64,000 bases of DNA, taken from the NCBI GenBank assembly GCA_050013915.1, contig JBEKEI010000018.1, positions 10,650-74,649 on the forward strand. Direction: 5' to 3'. The position numbers were made by a program, and so were the translations under genes. Positions within the stretch are counted from its first letter, which is position 1; the number at the start of each line of letters is the position of its first letter. A model generated the notes under the pieces. The model saw only the letters and a list, made by a program, of their open reading frames with translations. It did no database searches and was not told where the DNA came from. Source of the stretch: Roseiarcus sp050013915. Its GTDB lineage: Bacteria > Pseudomonadota > Alphaproteobacteria > Rhizobiales > Beijerinckiaceae. Below are positions 25,981 to 34,052 of this stretch, one piece after another.

Positions 25981-27231
25981 ATGCCGCTGGTCAAGGTCGA
26001 CGCGATCGTACTCGGGGCCGGAATCGTCGGCGTCTCGGCCGCGCTGCACCTGCAGGCGCGCGGGCGCGACGTCGTCGTCGTCGATCGCGGCGGGGTAGCC
26101 GGCGAGACCAGCTATGGCAACACCGGCATCGTCCAGAGCGAGGCGATGTTCCCATACGTGTTTCCGCGCGCGCCCCGCGAACTCGCGCGCGCCGCGCTCA
26201 ATCGCGATCCCCGCGCGCAGATCCGCTACGCGTCCCTGCCCGCGATCGCGCCCTGGGTCTGGCGCTATTTTCTCGCCTCCGGCCAGAAGCCGCGGCTCGC
26301 GAGCGCGATGGCGCTACGCCCGCTGACCATGCGCAGCGTCGCCGAACACGAGGCATTCGCCGTGGCCGCGGGGTCCGGCGCGCTGCTGCGCAAGGGCGGC
26401 TGGATCAAGGCCTATCGCACCGAGCGCGGCCGCCGGACTGCGCTCGCCGACGCCGCCGAGGTCAAGCCCTACGGCGTCGCCTCGGCGGCGCTCGACCGCG
26501 CGCAACTGCTCGCGCTGGAGCCGCATCTGTCGGAGGCGGCGGTCGGCGGGGTCCATTTCACCGATCCCTCGACGACGCCCGACCCCGGCGCGCTGGTCCA
26601 GTCCTACGCCGATCTGTTCGTCGCGCGCGGCGGGCGCGTGCTCGCGGGCGACGCCCGCGGGCTCGCCCGATCGGCGGCGGGCTGGACGCTCGCGGCGGGC
26701 GAGGCTGCGCTCCAGGCCCGCGATGCGGTGATCGCGCTCGGCGCCTGGTCGCCTGATGTCTGCGCCCCGCTCGGCTATCGATTCCCGCTCGGAGTCAAGC
26801 GCGGCTATCACATGCATTTCGGCGCGACCGGCAATGCGACGCTGAGCCGCCCCGTGCTCGACGCCGAGTTCGGCTACGCGCTGACGCCGATGACGCGCGG
26901 CGTGCGGCTGACGACGGGCGCGGAATTCGCGCGCCGCGACGACCCGCCCTCCTCCGCCCATTTCGACCGGCTGGAGCCGATCGCGCGCGCCCTGTTCCCG
27001 CTCGCCGAGCGCCGCGACGCGCAATTGTGGCTCGGCCGGCGGCCGTGTCTGCCCGACATGCTGCCGGTCGTCGGCGCGGCGCCGCGCCACGCAGGCCTCT
27101 GGTTCGACTTCGGTCACCAGCATCTCGGCCTGACGCTCGGCCCGGTCACCGGCCGGCTGCTCGCCGAGTTGATGACCGGCGAGCCGCCCTTCACCGATCC
27201 CGCGCCCTATCGCGCCGAGCGGTTCGGCTGA
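25981..27231 (+). CDS. FAD-dependent amino-acid oxidoreductase, DadA-like
   Basis: The 416-residue DAO-family flavoprotein has an N-terminal dinucleotide-binding loop Gly-Ala-Gly-Ile-Val-Gly-Val-Ser (12-19) and Val-Val-Asp-Arg-Gly (34-38). A Thr-Ser-Tyr-Gly-Asn-Thr-Gly segment near 43-49 resembles D-amino-acid dehydrogenase DadA. The C-terminal FAD loop Gly-Leu-Trp-Phe-Asp-Phe-Gly-His-Gln-His-Leu-Gly-Leu-Thr lies near 373-386. It probably oxidises a D-amino or secondary amino acid and passes electrons to the respiratory chain. GAGGAG just before the ATG supports the start. It converges on the peptidase gene with three bases between stops. No alanine racemase gene is nearby. Confidence 0.9.
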   Translation: MPLVKVDAIVLGAGIVGVSAALHLQARGRDVVVVDRGGVAGETSYGNTGIVQSEAMFPYVFPRAPRELARAALNRDPRAQIRYASLPAIAPWVWRYFLASGQKPRLASAMALRPLTMRSVAEHEAFAVAAGSGALLRKGGWIKAYRTERGRRTALADAAEVKPYGVASAALDRAQLLALEPHLSEAAVGGVHFTDPSTTPDPGALVQSYADLFVARGGRVLAGDARGLARSAAGWTLAAGEAALQARDAVIALGAWSPDVCAPLGYRFPLGVKRGYHMHFGATGNATLSRPVLDAEFGYALTPMTRGVRLTTGAEFARRDDPPSSAHFDRLEPIARALFPLAERRDAQLWLGRRPCLPDMLPVVGAAPRHAGLWFDFGHQHLGLTLGPVTGRLLAELMTGEPPFTDPAPYRAERFG

Positions 27232-27234
27232 GCC

Positions 27235-28224
27235 TCAGGGTCGGTAGCGCTGTCGCCAGGACGGCGGCCGGACCGGGCTCGGCGACGGTCCCGCCTCGTA
27301 GACCCCGCGCGCGATCGCGCGCGCCAGGCACTCGGCCGCCAGCATGCCGATCTCGGCGAGATCGCGCAGATCGGGCCCCGCCGCCGCGCGCCCGGTGCTC
27401 GCGGCGAACACGATGTCGCCGTCCATCGGCGCATGGGCCGGCCGCAACGCCAGCGCAATCCCGTCCTGCGCCATGATCGCGACGCGCTTCATCTGCGCCT
27501 TGGCGAAAGGCGCGTCGGTGACGACGACTGCGATCGTGGTGCTGGCGGGCGCATCGCCCTTGAGCCGCATTTCGAGCGCGTCGGCGGGCGCGCGGTCAGG
27601 CGCGCCGAGGCCGCCGAACTCGTCGCCGCGCTCGTAGGGGGCCGCCCAGAAATGGGGGCCGGAGCCGCGCGTCGCGCGGCCCACCGCGTTCACGGCGGCC
27701 AGCGCGCCGACCAGGAACCCCCGCGATGAGACCGCACTCGCCGATCCGAGGCCGCCGTTGAGGTCGAAAGTCGTCGCGCCGCAGCCGGCGCCCGCCGAGC
27801 CGAGCGAAAACTCCCGTCCCGCGGCGGCGGCGGCGGCGAACCCGAGGTCCCAATACGGCGGCCGGCGGCCCCAGGCCTTGTCGCCGCCGTTGAGGAGGTC
27901 GAACAGGCAGGCGCCCGGCGCGATCGGCACGCGCACGGGGCCGACGGGCAGGCCGCGGCAGGCCGCGGCCAGGAAGGCCATGACGCCGCCAGTCGCGTCG
28001 AGCCCGAACGCGGAGCCGCCCGACAGGACCAGGGCATCGACGCGCTCGACCGTCATTTCCGGCTCGAGCAGCGCGCCGTCGCGCAGCGCCGGCGCGCCGC
28101 CGTGGATCGCGATCGAGGCGACCGCCGGTTCCTCGAAAAGGACGACGCTGACCCCGGAGGCGACCCGCGCGTCCTGCGAGCAGCCGACGAGGACGCCCGG
28201 AAGATCGGTGATCAGGTTGTTCAT
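27235..28224 (-). CDS. P1-family (DmpA/NylC type) peptidase or amidohydrolase
   Basis: The 329-residue N-terminal-nucleophile protein resembles DmpA aminopeptidase and the nylon oligomer hydrolase NylC: an early Asp-Leu-Pro-Gly-Val-Leu-Val-Gly (7-14), Leu-Ser-Gly-Gly-Ser-Ala-Phe-Gly-Leu near 68-76 and Gly-Gly-Leu-Gly-Ser-Ala-Ser near 158. These proteins cut themselves before a Ser or Thr that becomes the nucleophile. Here that site reads Ala-Ser-Thr-Thr-Ile (227-231), so Thr229 is the expected nucleophile and Ser228 replaces the usual Gly or Asn. The natural substrate is unknown; beta-amino-acid peptides are typical. Confidence 0.9.
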   Translation of the reverse strand: MNNLITDLPGVLVGCSQDARVASGVSVVLFEEPAVASIAIHGGAPALRDGALLEPEMTVERVDALVLSGGSAFGLDATGGVMAFLAAACRGLPVGPVRVPIAPGACLFDLLNGGDKAWGRRPPYWDLGFAAAAAAGREFSLGSAGAGCGATTFDLNGGLGSASAVSSRGFLVGALAAVNAVGRATRGSGPHFWAAPYERGDEFGGLGAPDRAPADALEMRLKGDAPASTTIAVVVTDAPFAKAQMKRVAIMAQDGIALALRPAHAPMDGDIVFAASTGRAAAGPDLRDLAEIGMLAAECLARAIARGVYEAGPSPSPVRPPSWRQRYRP

Positions 28225-28628
28225 GGGCGGCGCCCCGGGCGGGATTTCGGGGCTGATCTAAGCTGCGCCCGCGGCAGTTTGGCAAGGCGGGGCCGGCGAC
28301 AGGCGATCGGAACGACCGGCCAAGGCGGCGCCGTCGTCGCCGGCGTCGCCATGGCCCATGACTCCGCGACCGTCCGTTTCCGCGCCCCGCCGCCGGCGCG
28401 CTCGCTGATCGGGCGCGATGGCGGGCGAACGCCGGGCCGGCGAGGATGGGCGAGGCGCCGATCGGGGACCCTTGGCGGTTCGAAGTCCGAACGCGCCGCC
28501 GTCGCGCGCATCCAGCCGAGATCGGTCGAGAAAATTGGTAGTGATTTCCTAGACATTTACGCTCTTGCTTATGCGAGGTTTAAGACTTCCGGCTTTATTT
28601 TCCCTGAAGCGAACCTTGGGGAAGGTCG
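28225..28628. other. Intergenic region between peptidase and Tad-like genes
   Basis: These 404 bases hold no supported gene. Both flanking genes read away from it, so promoters for both are expected. The 80 bases at 28530-28610 are clearly AT-richer than their surroundings and are the likely promoter and leader of the Tad-like gene. No standard -35/-10 pair could be fixed. Confidence 0.4.
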
Positions 28629-29861
28629 ATGTCGCTCCATGCACTTTCGAAACTTTTGCGTGTCTTCGGACGCGATCGCCGCGCCAACGTCGGCATAATG
28701 TTCGGGCTGATGGCGCTGCCGCTGACGATTTCCGTGGCGGTCGGCATCGACTATGGCCTGGCGGCGAGCGCCAGGACCAAGCTCCAATCGGCGCTCGACG
28801 CGGCGGTCCTCGCCGGGGCCGAGGCGTCGGGCGGGTCGCAGAGCCCCGCGGCGTTCGGCGTCGCCCAGCAGATCTTCGACGCCGACGTGGAGGATCTCGG
28901 CGCGAGCGCAAAGGCGAGCTTTTCGTTCAGCCCCAGCGGCGCCTTTCAGGGCAGCGCGACATATACGGTCAGCCAGGCCTTCGGGGTCCTCGTCACCGGC
29001 TCCACGACCACCAAGGTCGGCGTCAGCGCGGAGGCGGCCCCGGGCGGGGCCGCCACGGTCTGCATTCTCCTCCTCGACGCCTCGGCGAGTCCGGGCCTGA
29101 TGGCGAACGGCGGCACGAACGTCAACGCGCCCGGTTGCGAGGCCGACGTCAAGAGTACGGGCAATCCCGCAGCGACCTTCAACAACGGCTCGAACATCAC
29201 AACGGCGAGGCTGTGCATCCAGGGCGGCAGCATCGTCGACAACGGGGGCACGCACCCCAACCTCATGACGGGCTGCAGCACGGCGAGCAATCCGTTCGTC
29301 GGGAAGCTCCCCGCGCCCGCCTCGACGACCTGCAGCGGCCCCAACGCGAACGGCGGCAACTACAATGGCGGCACGGTCAATCTCAGTCCGGGCGTCTATT
29401 GCGGCGGGTTCAACTTCAACGGCGCGCCGACCGTCAAGCTGTCGCCCGGCGTCTACGTGATCAAGGGCGGCGGCTGGACCGTCGACGGCGGGACCTGGTC
29501 CGGCGCCGGGGTGACTTTCTACTTCGCCGACACCTCGAACATCCAGTTCAACAGCGGCATGAGCATGACCCTGTCGGCGCCGACGAGCGGAACCTATGCC
29601 GGGATCCTGTTCTACGAAGCCGATGGCCTCGCGCTCTCGTCGTTCGTCTTCGACGACAGCGTCTCGGAGAGCCTCAGCGGACTGATCTACCTGCCGAGCC
29701 GACAGCTGACGTTCAACTCGACGTCGAACATGTCGAGCCAGCAGCTCACCCTGGTCGCCGACACCGCGATCTTCAATACGGCCAACTGGACCCTCACGCC
29801 GAGCACGACCTGGAGCATCACCAACGGCGGCGGCGGCACGATGGTCGCGCTGACGCGCTAG
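28629..29861 (+). CDS. Tad-domain secreted or pilus-associated protein with beta-rich C-terminus
   Basis: The 410-residue product starts after a GGGGAAGG ribosome-binding site. Residues about 15-65 form the TadE/TadG-type Tad domain: a basic start, Asn-Val-Gly-Ile-Met-Phe-Gly, one membrane helix and the Asp-Ala-Ala-Val-Leu-Ala-Gly-Ala motif. In TadG-like proteins this anchors the product in the inner membrane. The remainder, rich in Gly, Ser, Thr and Asn with repeated short beta-strands (Phe-Asn-Gly-Ala-Pro-Thr-Val-Lys-Leu-Ser-Pro-Gly type), probably forms a beta-helix or sandwich outside the cytoplasm. No other tad/cpa gene is present, so it is an orphan. A small Gly/Ser-rich gene follows. 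Confidence 0.82.
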   Translation: MSLHALSKLLRVFGRDRRANVGIMFGLMALPLTISVAVGIDYGLAASARTKLQSALDAAVLAGAEASGGSQSPAAFGVAQQIFDADVEDLGASAKASFSFSPSGAFQGSATYTVSQAFGVLVTGSTTTKVGVSAEAAPGGAATVCILLLDASASPGLMANGGTNVNAPGCEADVKSTGNPAATFNNGSNITTARLCIQGGSIVDNGGTHPNLMTGCSTASNPFVGKLPAPASTTCSGPNANGGNYNGGTVNLSPGVYCGGFNFNGAPTVKLSPGVYVIKGGGWTVDGGTWSGAGVTFYFADTSNIQFNSGMSMTLSAPTSGTYAGILFYEADGLALSSFVFDDSVSESLSGLIYLPSRQLTFNSTSNMSSQQLTLVADTAIFNTANWTLTPSTTWSITNGGGGTMVALTR

Positions 29862-29964
29862 CCGGCCGGCCCGCGTCGCTATAAGGCCATCGCCCCGCTG
29901 GCCCGCCGCCGGGAACCAACGGCGCCGGGCTCGGTTGTCCCGCCTCCTGAACGCGGAGGCTCGA

Positions 29965-30228
29965 ATGGCGCACGATATGATCAAGTCGGCGGCGCTCGCC
30001 CTCGCGCTGGCGCTGCCTGTCGCCAGTCTCGCTGCGGGCGGCGGCGCCGGCGGCGCGGCGGGAAGCTCCGGCGGCGCGACCGGAGGCGCGGGCGGTTCGA
30101 CCGGCTCGACCGGCGCCGGCAGGACCGGCGTGAGCGGCTCGGCCAATGGCTCGATGAACGGCGGTTCGGCGCAGAACTGCGCGCCCGGCGTGGCCAATTG
30201 CACGAATGGAAAATCGTCCACTGAATAG
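29965..30228 (+). CDS. Small secreted Gly/Ser-rich protein, function unknown
   Basis: The 87-residue product has a clear signal peptide (Ala/Leu-rich core, cleavage near Ser-Leu-Ala-Ala at about 24). A low-complexity Gly-Ser-Thr-Ala stretch follows, and the end carries two cysteines in Gln-Asn-Cys-Ala-Pro-Gly-Val-Ala-Asn-Cys. The ATG at 29965 is preferred because GCGGAGG sits six bases before it; an upstream in-frame ATG lacks a site. It follows the Tad-like gene by 103 bases on the same strand. No function can be assigned. Confidence 0.65.
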   Translation: MAHDMIKSAALALALALPVASLAAGGGAGGAAGSSGGATGGAGGSTGSTGAGRTGVSGSANGSMNGGSAQNCAPGVANCTNGKSSTE

Positions 30229-30332
30229 CGGTCGGGCCAGAAGGTCGAGGCCGGCGTCCCGGGCGGGACGCAGGCCGCTTCTCGTCGATCGATCTCGACG
30301 CGACGTCCGCCGCGCGCAGGCGCCGGCGCTGG

Positions 30333-30346
30333 TTGATCTGCATCAA
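30333..30346. promoter_or_regulatory. FNR/FixK-type box
   Basis: TTGATCTGCATCAA is a perfect match to the TTGAT-N4-ATCAA consensus bound by FNR and FixK proteins. It is centred about 110 bases before the kup start, in the 221-base gap after the small Gly/Ser-rich gene. It predicts control by oxygen of the potassium transporter. The match is seen directly; the regulator is inferred. Confidence 0.6.
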
Positions 30347-30449
30347 GGCCGTGGCGCCTACCGCGCTTCATCCTCGCAACGGCGGCGGCGCCCCGCCGCC
30401 CCCGAGCGGGTCGCGGCGCGGCCTGCGTGAACCGGCGCGGCGGTCCGGC

Positions 30450-32381
30450 ATGAACGAAGCAGCCTCCACGGCTGAGGGCCAAGCGGCGGACGCGCGTCGC
30501 AGAGCCGCCCATGCGCCGCGCGGCGGGCTCGCGACGCTCACCGTCGGCGCGCTCGGCGTCGTCTATGGCGACATCGGGACTTCGCCGCTCTATGCGATCG
30601 ACCAGATTTTCTTCGGGCCCGCCGGCGTCCCGGCGACGCCCGCCAACGTGCTCGGCGCGATCTCGCTCGCGATCTGGACGATCACACTGATCGTCGCGAT
30701 CAAATACGCCGCGCTCGTGCTTCGCGCGCAGAACGACGGCGAGGGCGGCGTGTTCGCCCTCTACGGCCTGCTGCACCGCCACAAGAACCGGGGCGCGCGG
30801 GTCCTGTTGTGGGCGCTGATGCTGGGCGCCGGGCTGCTGCTTGGCGACGGCATGATCACCCCGGCGATCAGCGTGCTGTCGGCGGTCGAGGGACTCGACG
30901 TCGTCACGCCTGCCTTTGCGCCCTGTGTCGGCCCGATCACGATCGTCCTGCTGACCGGCCTGTTCGCCATCCAGTACAAGGGCGCCTCGGGAATCGGATT
31001 CGTGTTCGGCCCGCTGTTGGTAGTCTGGTTCTTCGTCATCGCCGCGCTCGGCGCGATCGCGATCGCGCGCGCGCCCGCCATCCTGCGGGCGTTCGATCCT
31101 CTGTTCGGTCTGACGTTCCTGTTGCGCGCGGGGCCGCGCGAAGCGCTGCTGATCCTCAGCGCGATGATGCTCGTCGTCACCGGCGGCGAGGCGATGTACG
31201 CCGATCTCGGCCATTTCGGCGCCCGGCCGATCCGCATCGGCTGGTTCGCCGTGGTGTTTCCCGCGCTGCTGCTGAACTATCTCGGCCAGGGCGCCTATCT
31301 CCTCGGCGGCGCGTCGGCGGCGGGCGGCAAGCTGTTCTATGCGCTCGCGCCGGCGCCGCTGGTGCTGCCGCTGGTCGTCCTGGCGACCCTGGCGACGGTC
31401 GTCGCCTCGCAGGCGCTGATCTCCGGAGCCTTCTCGCTGACCTCGCAGGCGATCGGTCTCGGGCTGTTCCCGCGCCTCGCGGTCAAGCACACCCACCGGG
31501 CGCACGCCGGGCAGATTTACATCGGCTTCGTCAACTGGGGCGTCTATCTGGGTTGCGTCGCGCTGGTGCTCGGCTTCGGCTCGTCCGTGATGTTGATCAC
31601 CTCGCTCGCGATGGTCGCGATCGCGCGGCGCGAATGGGGCTGGGGCGCGGCGCGCACGGCGCTGGTCTGGTGGCCGCTGACGGCGCTGAACGGCGCCTTT
31701 CTCATCGCCAGCTCGGTGAAATTCCTCGAGGGCGGCTTCGTGCCGCTCTCGGTCGGCGCCGCAGCCTTCCTGGTAATGGCGACTTGGCGCTGGGGACGCA
31801 AGGCGACCTTCGCCGCCTATGCCGCGCGCCCGACCATGACCATGGCCGAGCTCGTCGCGCTGCATCGCGCCAGCCCGGCCTTCATCGAGCGCAACGCGCT
31901 CGTGATGGCGCCGGCGCCGCTGCGCCACCCGAGCGATCGCGCGCCCGCCCTCGTCCAGCTGCTGTGGGAACGCTACGGCCTGCTGCCCCGCAACCTGATC
32001 CTGGTCGAGGTGACCCACCCCAAGGTCCCCTACGTCCACGACAGCCGCTATCACGTGACCGTGTTCGACCGCGACAAGACGCGCGGCGGGGTGATCGGGG
32101 TCGAGTTGCGATTCGGATTCATGGAGGACCCGAACGTCGAACGCTATCTGGCCGATCTCGCGCGCCACCGGGAGATCGACCTGCCCGCGAACCCGCGCCG
32201 GTGGATCGTCCACGTCTCGCACGAGAACTTGCTGCCCGCCAGGACGATGAGCCTGTTCAAACGGCTGCGGCTGCGCCTGTTCCTGGTGCTGCGGCTGGTG
32301 TCCCGGCCGGCCTATTACGCCTATGGACTCGGCGACGAGGTCCAGCTGTCGGCCGAGATCATGCCAGTGCGGGTGAAGTGA
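30450..32381 (+). CDS. kup: Low-affinity potassium uptake protein Kup
   Basis: The product is 643 residues from the ATG at 30450, the usual length. After a 30-residue hydrophilic start comes the family signature Val-Tyr-Gly-Asp-Ile-Gly-Thr-Ser-Pro-Leu-Tyr-Ala (about 40-51). About twelve membrane segments extend to 440, followed by a cytoplasmic C-terminal domain. Other landmarks are Asn-Asp-Gly-Glu-Gly-Gly-Val-Phe-Ala-Leu-Tyr (about 95-105) and Gly-Asp-Gly-Met-Ile-Thr-Pro-Ala-Ile-Ser-Val-Leu-Ser-Ala-Val-Glu-Gly. It imports potassium with protons. An FNR/FixK box lies upstream. An in-frame ATG at 30333 falls inside that box and is unlikely to be used. Confidence 0.95.
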   Translation: MNEAASTAEGQAADARRRAAHAPRGGLATLTVGALGVVYGDIGTSPLYAIDQIFFGPAGVPATPANVLGAISLAIWTITLIVAIKYAALVLRAQNDGEGGVFALYGLLHRHKNRGARVLLWALMLGAGLLLGDGMITPAISVLSAVEGLDVVTPAFAPCVGPITIVLLTGLFAIQYKGASGIGFVFGPLLVVWFFVIAALGAIAIARAPAILRAFDPLFGLTFLLRAGPREALLILSAMMLVVTGGEAMYADLGHFGARPIRIGWFAVVFPALLLNYLGQGAYLLGGASAAGGKLFYALAPAPLVLPLVVLATLATVVASQALISGAFSLTSQAIGLGLFPRLAVKHTHRAHAGQIYIGFVNWGVYLGCVALVLGFGSSVMLITSLAMVAIARREWGWGAARTALVWWPLTALNGAFLIASSVKFLEGGFVPLSVGAAAFLVMATWRWGRKATFAAYAARPTMTMAELVALHRASPAFIERNALVMAPAPLRHPSDRAPALVQLLWERYGLLPRNLILVEVTHPKVPYVHDSRYHVTVFDRDKTRGGVIGVELRFGFMEDPNVERYLADLARHREIDLPANPRRWIVHVSHENLLPARTMSLFKRLRLRLFLVLRLVSRPAYYAYGLGDEVQLSAEIMPVRVK

Positions 32382-32640
32382 GCGGGAGCGGCGGCGCACG
32401 GCGATGGAGCAGGGCTGTTTGGTTCTCACGGCTTCACTGCCATCTTCGGACTCGTCCGCCTCGTCCGCCGAGCCAATTTTTGCCACGCCGAAGGCGCCCG
32501 GCGCGTTGGGGCGGTCAAAGGGCCCGGGCGCAGGGAGGTCAGAACCAGGACGAATGGCGCCACGAACGAACCAGAGTCGGCCACGTCCTTTGCCTCATCG
32601 CGTCGCGCGCCTCGGAGGAACTTTCGGCGCCGTCTGGGAG

Positions 32641-32738
32641 TCGTTTGAGGCCGTTTAGGGTCGTTTGGGGCCGAAACGACCCTTCGCGACCCTTCGAGAT
32701 TGCGGCTAAGTCCTTGATGGCGAGCCCGGCGAAGGGTC
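32641..32738. repeat. Cluster of short direct and inverted repeats
   Basis: Three CGTTT-containing units occur with a spacing of 10-11 bases. The third forms a perfect 9-base-pair stem (GGGTCGTTT with AAACGACCC, 32658-32682, 7-base loop). GACCCTTCG is then repeated in tandem (32678-32686 and 32688-32696), and its exact complement CGAAGGGTC appears at 32730-32738, allowing an alternative long-range stem. There is no following T-run, so it is not a standard terminator. Confidence 0.55.
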
Positions 32739-33122
32739 ATTTGAATCCTCGGATCGTTTGATGTCAGAGGCTTGGCGGCTTTTCGCGGCGGGCGGCGGCG
32801 GCTCGCGACGGCGATCGCGCCGGACGAGGCTTTCATCGACGGCGACCCGCCCTTGCGGGCTGGCCTGGCGGGCGGGTTCATCGGCGGCTCCCAGTATGTC
32901 CAACGAGCCTTCACCATATCAGAAATTCTGTTTTTCGAAAAGGATTTTCTGGGCGGCATCGGTTAGCGCCGCTCGCCGCGACGCCGGGATCAGAACGGCC
33001 GCCTCCCGCCCGCGACGAACTTCCCTGTCCTGTCGTCACGACGCCAGGTCGCGCCGGCGCCGGACAAAGCGAGGGAAGTCAAGCGGCGAAGCCAGCCAGA
33101 GGAGGCCGCGCCCCCGCCCGGT

Positions 33123-33161
33123 CCGGATCGCCTCGTCGCTGCGCTCCCTTGCGATGACGAC
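33123..33161. repeat. REP-like intergenic palindrome fragment
   Basis: The sequence running from GGATCGCCTCGTCGCTGCGC into CTCCCTTGCGATGACGA resembles the dispersed repeats common between genes in Hyphomicrobiales, which read roughly as GTCATTGCGAGCGCAGCGAAGC on the opposite strand. Only one copy is present here, and the likeness is from memory of the repeat class. Confidence 0.4.
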
Positions 33162-33292
33162 GGCGGGCGGCGCCGCGCGCCGATTAAGCCAGCGCAAACC
33201 ATGCCCCGCCGTTCCCGCGCATTCACCGCGAATCGCAACGCCGGCTTAAGCGCCCGCCGCGCAACATCGACGCGTTCGGGGAGGATTTCGCG

Positions 33293-33901
33293 TTGAAGAG
33301 ACTCGTCAGCTTCCTCTTCTTCTTCGCGCTCGCCTACGTCACGCGCAGAACCCTGATTCCTTTCCTGTTCCACCGCGGCGGCGCACCGGCGTACACCGCG
33401 CAGGCCGCCGCTTCGGCGGCGCCGGCGCAACCCAGCTGGCTCGTCGTCAAATTCGCCGGGTTGTTCCAGCATCTGACCGGCGCGCCGCTGACCTCCAGGG
33501 AAACGAGCGCGCTGTCGCTCGGGCTGATGCTCTATTGCATCCTGTTCGGCCGGCTCTCCAGCCTCGCCCTGGGATCGCGCGGCTTCGGCGCCCTCCTCAA
33601 CGGTCTGATCGGGCTCGCCGGGGCCGGCGCGGCGCTGGCGGCGCTCGGCCTCGTCGCGCCGGCAGGCCTGGCCGACGGTCTGTATTGGCTGATGGGCGGG
33701 GCGGTCGTCTCCTCCTTGGTCGCGCTTGGCGCGGCGGCCGCGCTCAAGGCCTTCGTCAGCGCCGAAGCCGACACGTTCATGCGCGGCGGCGAGACGCGGG
33801 TAGGCAGCGCGGCCAAATCGCTCGGCGCCGGACCCGCCGCGCCGCGCGCCGCAGGCCCGAGCGCGGCGCGCATCCAGGCGGCGCTCGAACGGCGGCGCTG
33901 A
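33293..33901 (+). CDS. Membrane protein of unknown function
   Basis: The start is a TTG preceded by GGGGAGG, giving 202 residues. A first membrane segment (about 5-22, Phe-rich) is followed by a linker and then about three or four segments between 75 and 165. The end is Ala/Arg-rich and soluble, with no catalytic motif. I do not recognise the family. It stands alone, about 900 bases from kup and 150 from the NADH dehydrogenase gene on the same strand. The reading frame is supported by its clear hydrophobic pattern and the ribosome-binding site. Confidence 0.65.
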   Translation: MKRLVSFLFFFALAYVTRRTLIPFLFHRGGAPAYTAQAAASAAPAQPSWLVVKFAGLFQHLTGAPLTSRETSALSLGLMLYCILFGRLSSLALGSRGFGALLNGLIGLAGAGAALAALGLVAPAGLADGLYWLMGGAVVSSLVALGAAAALKAFVSAEADTFMRGGETRVGSAAKSLGAGPAAPRAAGPSAARIQAALERRR

Positions 33902-34052
33902 GGCGCGGCGGGGCGAGGGGCGCAGCACGATTTGTGCGCCGCCCCGAGGTTTGCGTGATAGGACCCTTCGACGGTCTGGCGCCGGTCTTGCTGCCGGCCA
34001 CGCACGCGTCGCTCCCTCCCCCATGTCCGGCCCGCCCGAACGGATGCCCCCG

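Larger units (their letters stand above)
32382..33292. other. Gene-free 0.9-kb region with several repeats
   Basis: No supported gene was found. The open frames on both strands here have arginine-rich, low-complexity translations and no family likeness. The region contains a cluster of GTCGTTT-type motifs and a hairpin (32641-32738), a REP-like palindrome fragment (33123-33161) and a TTAAGCC/GGCTTAA inverted pair (33184-33249). It may be decayed sequence or hold an untranslated RNA. Confidence 0.5.

Noticed and set aside
28569..32486. Leftward open frame of about 1,300 codons across the Tad-like and kup genes
   Set aside because: It is antisense to two well-supported genes, is low-complexity and has no recognisable domain.
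32426..32959. Possible 177-codon leftward gene in the same gap
   Set aside because: It is basic, low-complexity, lacks a ribosome-binding site and covers the inverted-repeat cluster.
32758..33249. Possible 163-codon rightward gene in the gap after kup
   Set aside because: The translation is Arg/Ser-rich with no family likeness and runs through a REP-like repeat, so it is treated as noncoding.
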